Source of the DNA: CAYPCH01 sp964409165
GTDB lineage: Bacteria; Bacillota; Clostridia; Acetivibrionales; Acetivibrionaceae
Length of the DNA: 22,197 nt
Assembly: GCA_964409165.1 (NCBI GenBank)
Contig: CAYPCH010000060.1
Span: 1 to 22,197 of the forward strand
Direction of reading: 5' to 3'
Shown: positions 21,622-22,197 of the stretch, piece after piece
Numbering within the stretch: the stretch's first letter is position 1
How the letters are laid out: each line of letters opens with the position of its first letter
The notes under the pieces: model-generated
What the model saw: only the letters and a program-made list of their open reading frames with translations
Databases searched by the model: none
What the model was told of the DNA's origin: nothing
Translations under genes and position numbers: made by a program

Positions 21622-22104
21622 TTATCCTTTCACCATTCCTAAAGATTTGATTAACTTTTCAATCATATTATTTATTTCAATATCATCATTAATTTTGTTG
21701 CTTCTGATCATATCTGTTCCGCATATATCGGCATTCTTTGACTTAACAATTTCTTTCATTTGGTTTATTGCATTATTCCCACCGGTCCACGAAAACGGCA
21801 GACTTTTCGTGACAAAAAGTGCAACCTTTTTGTTTTGAAGTGATGAAATCTGCTGAAGATAAGCTTTCATGACAAAAGAAAGTGAAAACGCCCATACAGG
21901 CGAACAGAAAACTAGTACATCGTATTTGTCAACATCAGGGCACATATCCAGTTCAACATTTTCATTCGGAACTTTATCTCCTCCCTTGTGGGTTACCCTC
22001 TCAATATTTACAGGGTTATCTCCAGAAGAGAGTTTTTCTTTCAGTTTTTGTGCAACGCTCAAGGTAGTGCCTGTTTGAGAAAAAACAATAATACCAATAT
22101 TCAT
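21622..22104 (-). CDS. Flavodoxin-family protein
   Basis: A 160-residue single-domain flavodoxin-fold protein. The FMN-phosphate loop is IIVFSQTGTTLSVA (from about residue 4), followed by VLVFCSPVWAFSLSFVMKAYLQQ (flavin-ring loop region, from about 68) and KVALFVTKSLPFSW (from about 97). Length is normal. It probably carries one- or two-electron equivalents in the cytoplasm; no partner is encoded next to it. The start is firm: AAGGAGG lies 5 nt before ATG 22104. The palindromic element begins 7 bp after the stop and may form its mRNA 3' end. The upstream 75 bp to the window edge are AT-rich and probably contain its promoter, which I cannot place with confidence. Confidence 0.88.
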   Translation of the reverse strand: MNIGIIVFSQTGTTLSVAQKLKEKLSSGDNPVNIERVTHKGGDKVPNENVELDMCPDVDKYDVLVFCSPVWAFSLSFVMKAYLQQISSLQNKKVALFVTKSLPFSWTGGNNAINQMKEIVKSKNADICGTDMIRSNKINDDIEINNMIEKLIKSLGMVKG

Positions 22105-22197
22105 TGTAGCCTCCTTAATCAAACCAGTGTTTTATTTTTATGTTGATAATATCATACAATTCTTTTTTGTAATACTTTTTGTATAATTCATATTATA

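Overview
The window looks like a chromosomal segment of a low-GC, anaerobic, spore-forming Firmicute of class Clostridia. The signs are strong AT bias, GGAGG-type ribosome binding sites, a Tad-type pilin pair, 3D/G5 cell-wall proteins, an S-layer-homology protein and iron-sulfur flavoproteins. A relative of the cellulolytic Acetivibrio/Ruminiclostridium group is plausible but is only an inference. No rRNA, tRNA, CRISPR array or intact transposase gene is visible. Almost everything is on the minus strand; the exception is a two-gene plus-strand operon at 16.5-19.5 kb.

Layout. 1-1639: two TadG/TadE-like surface-pilus genes, the first cut by the window edge. 2034-2567: a 5'-truncated membrane-protein pseudogene. 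2713-4282: an M23 endopeptidase with LysM and G5 domains, followed by a 37-residue micro-ORF and a terminator. 4635-7247: an ABC-2 exporter operon (one ATPase, two permeases) with overlapping or abutting genes. 7469-8836: citrate synthase. 9275-10105: a rhomboid-fold protein without catalytic residues, with a zinc ribbon. 10510-12957: a zinc-ribbon coiled-coil protein, a 32-residue membrane micro-protein and an unrecognised three-part protein. 13353-15417: rsmA/ksgA and a YabE-like 3D-domain protein. 15606-16187: an Isf-like flavoprotein. 16467-19584: the chorismate operon. 19602-21131: an SLH protein with three 85-residue repeats. 21622-22104: a flavodoxin.

The most interesting region is the plus-strand operon. 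It has a near-consensus sigma-A promoter, then a leader with nine NAG triplets at an exact 5-nt period (seven are GAG or UAG). That is the pattern bound by the tryptophan-sensing protein TRAP. The leader is followed by a hairpin and by a segment that can pair back across about 110 nt to the start of the triplet array. The first gene is a PhzE-type fusion of a chorismate-using synthase and a glutaminase. The second is an unusual fusion of a dead TrpG-like glutaminase domain (Cys to Thr, His to Asn, Glu to Asp) and an AroQ/PchB-like domain. I infer a two-protein route from chorismate to anthranilate via aminodeoxyisochorismate, or a related specialised pathway, controlled by tryptophan.

The second notable theme is non-coding. 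Five copies of a 135-139 bp palindromic element share ACTCAACTTT ends; three have 5-6 bp flanking direct repeats, exact or nearly so. They look like non-autonomous mobile elements (MITEs), and three of the five sit within about 30 bp downstream of a stop codon. A second dispersed intergenic motif of about 38 nt occurs three times.
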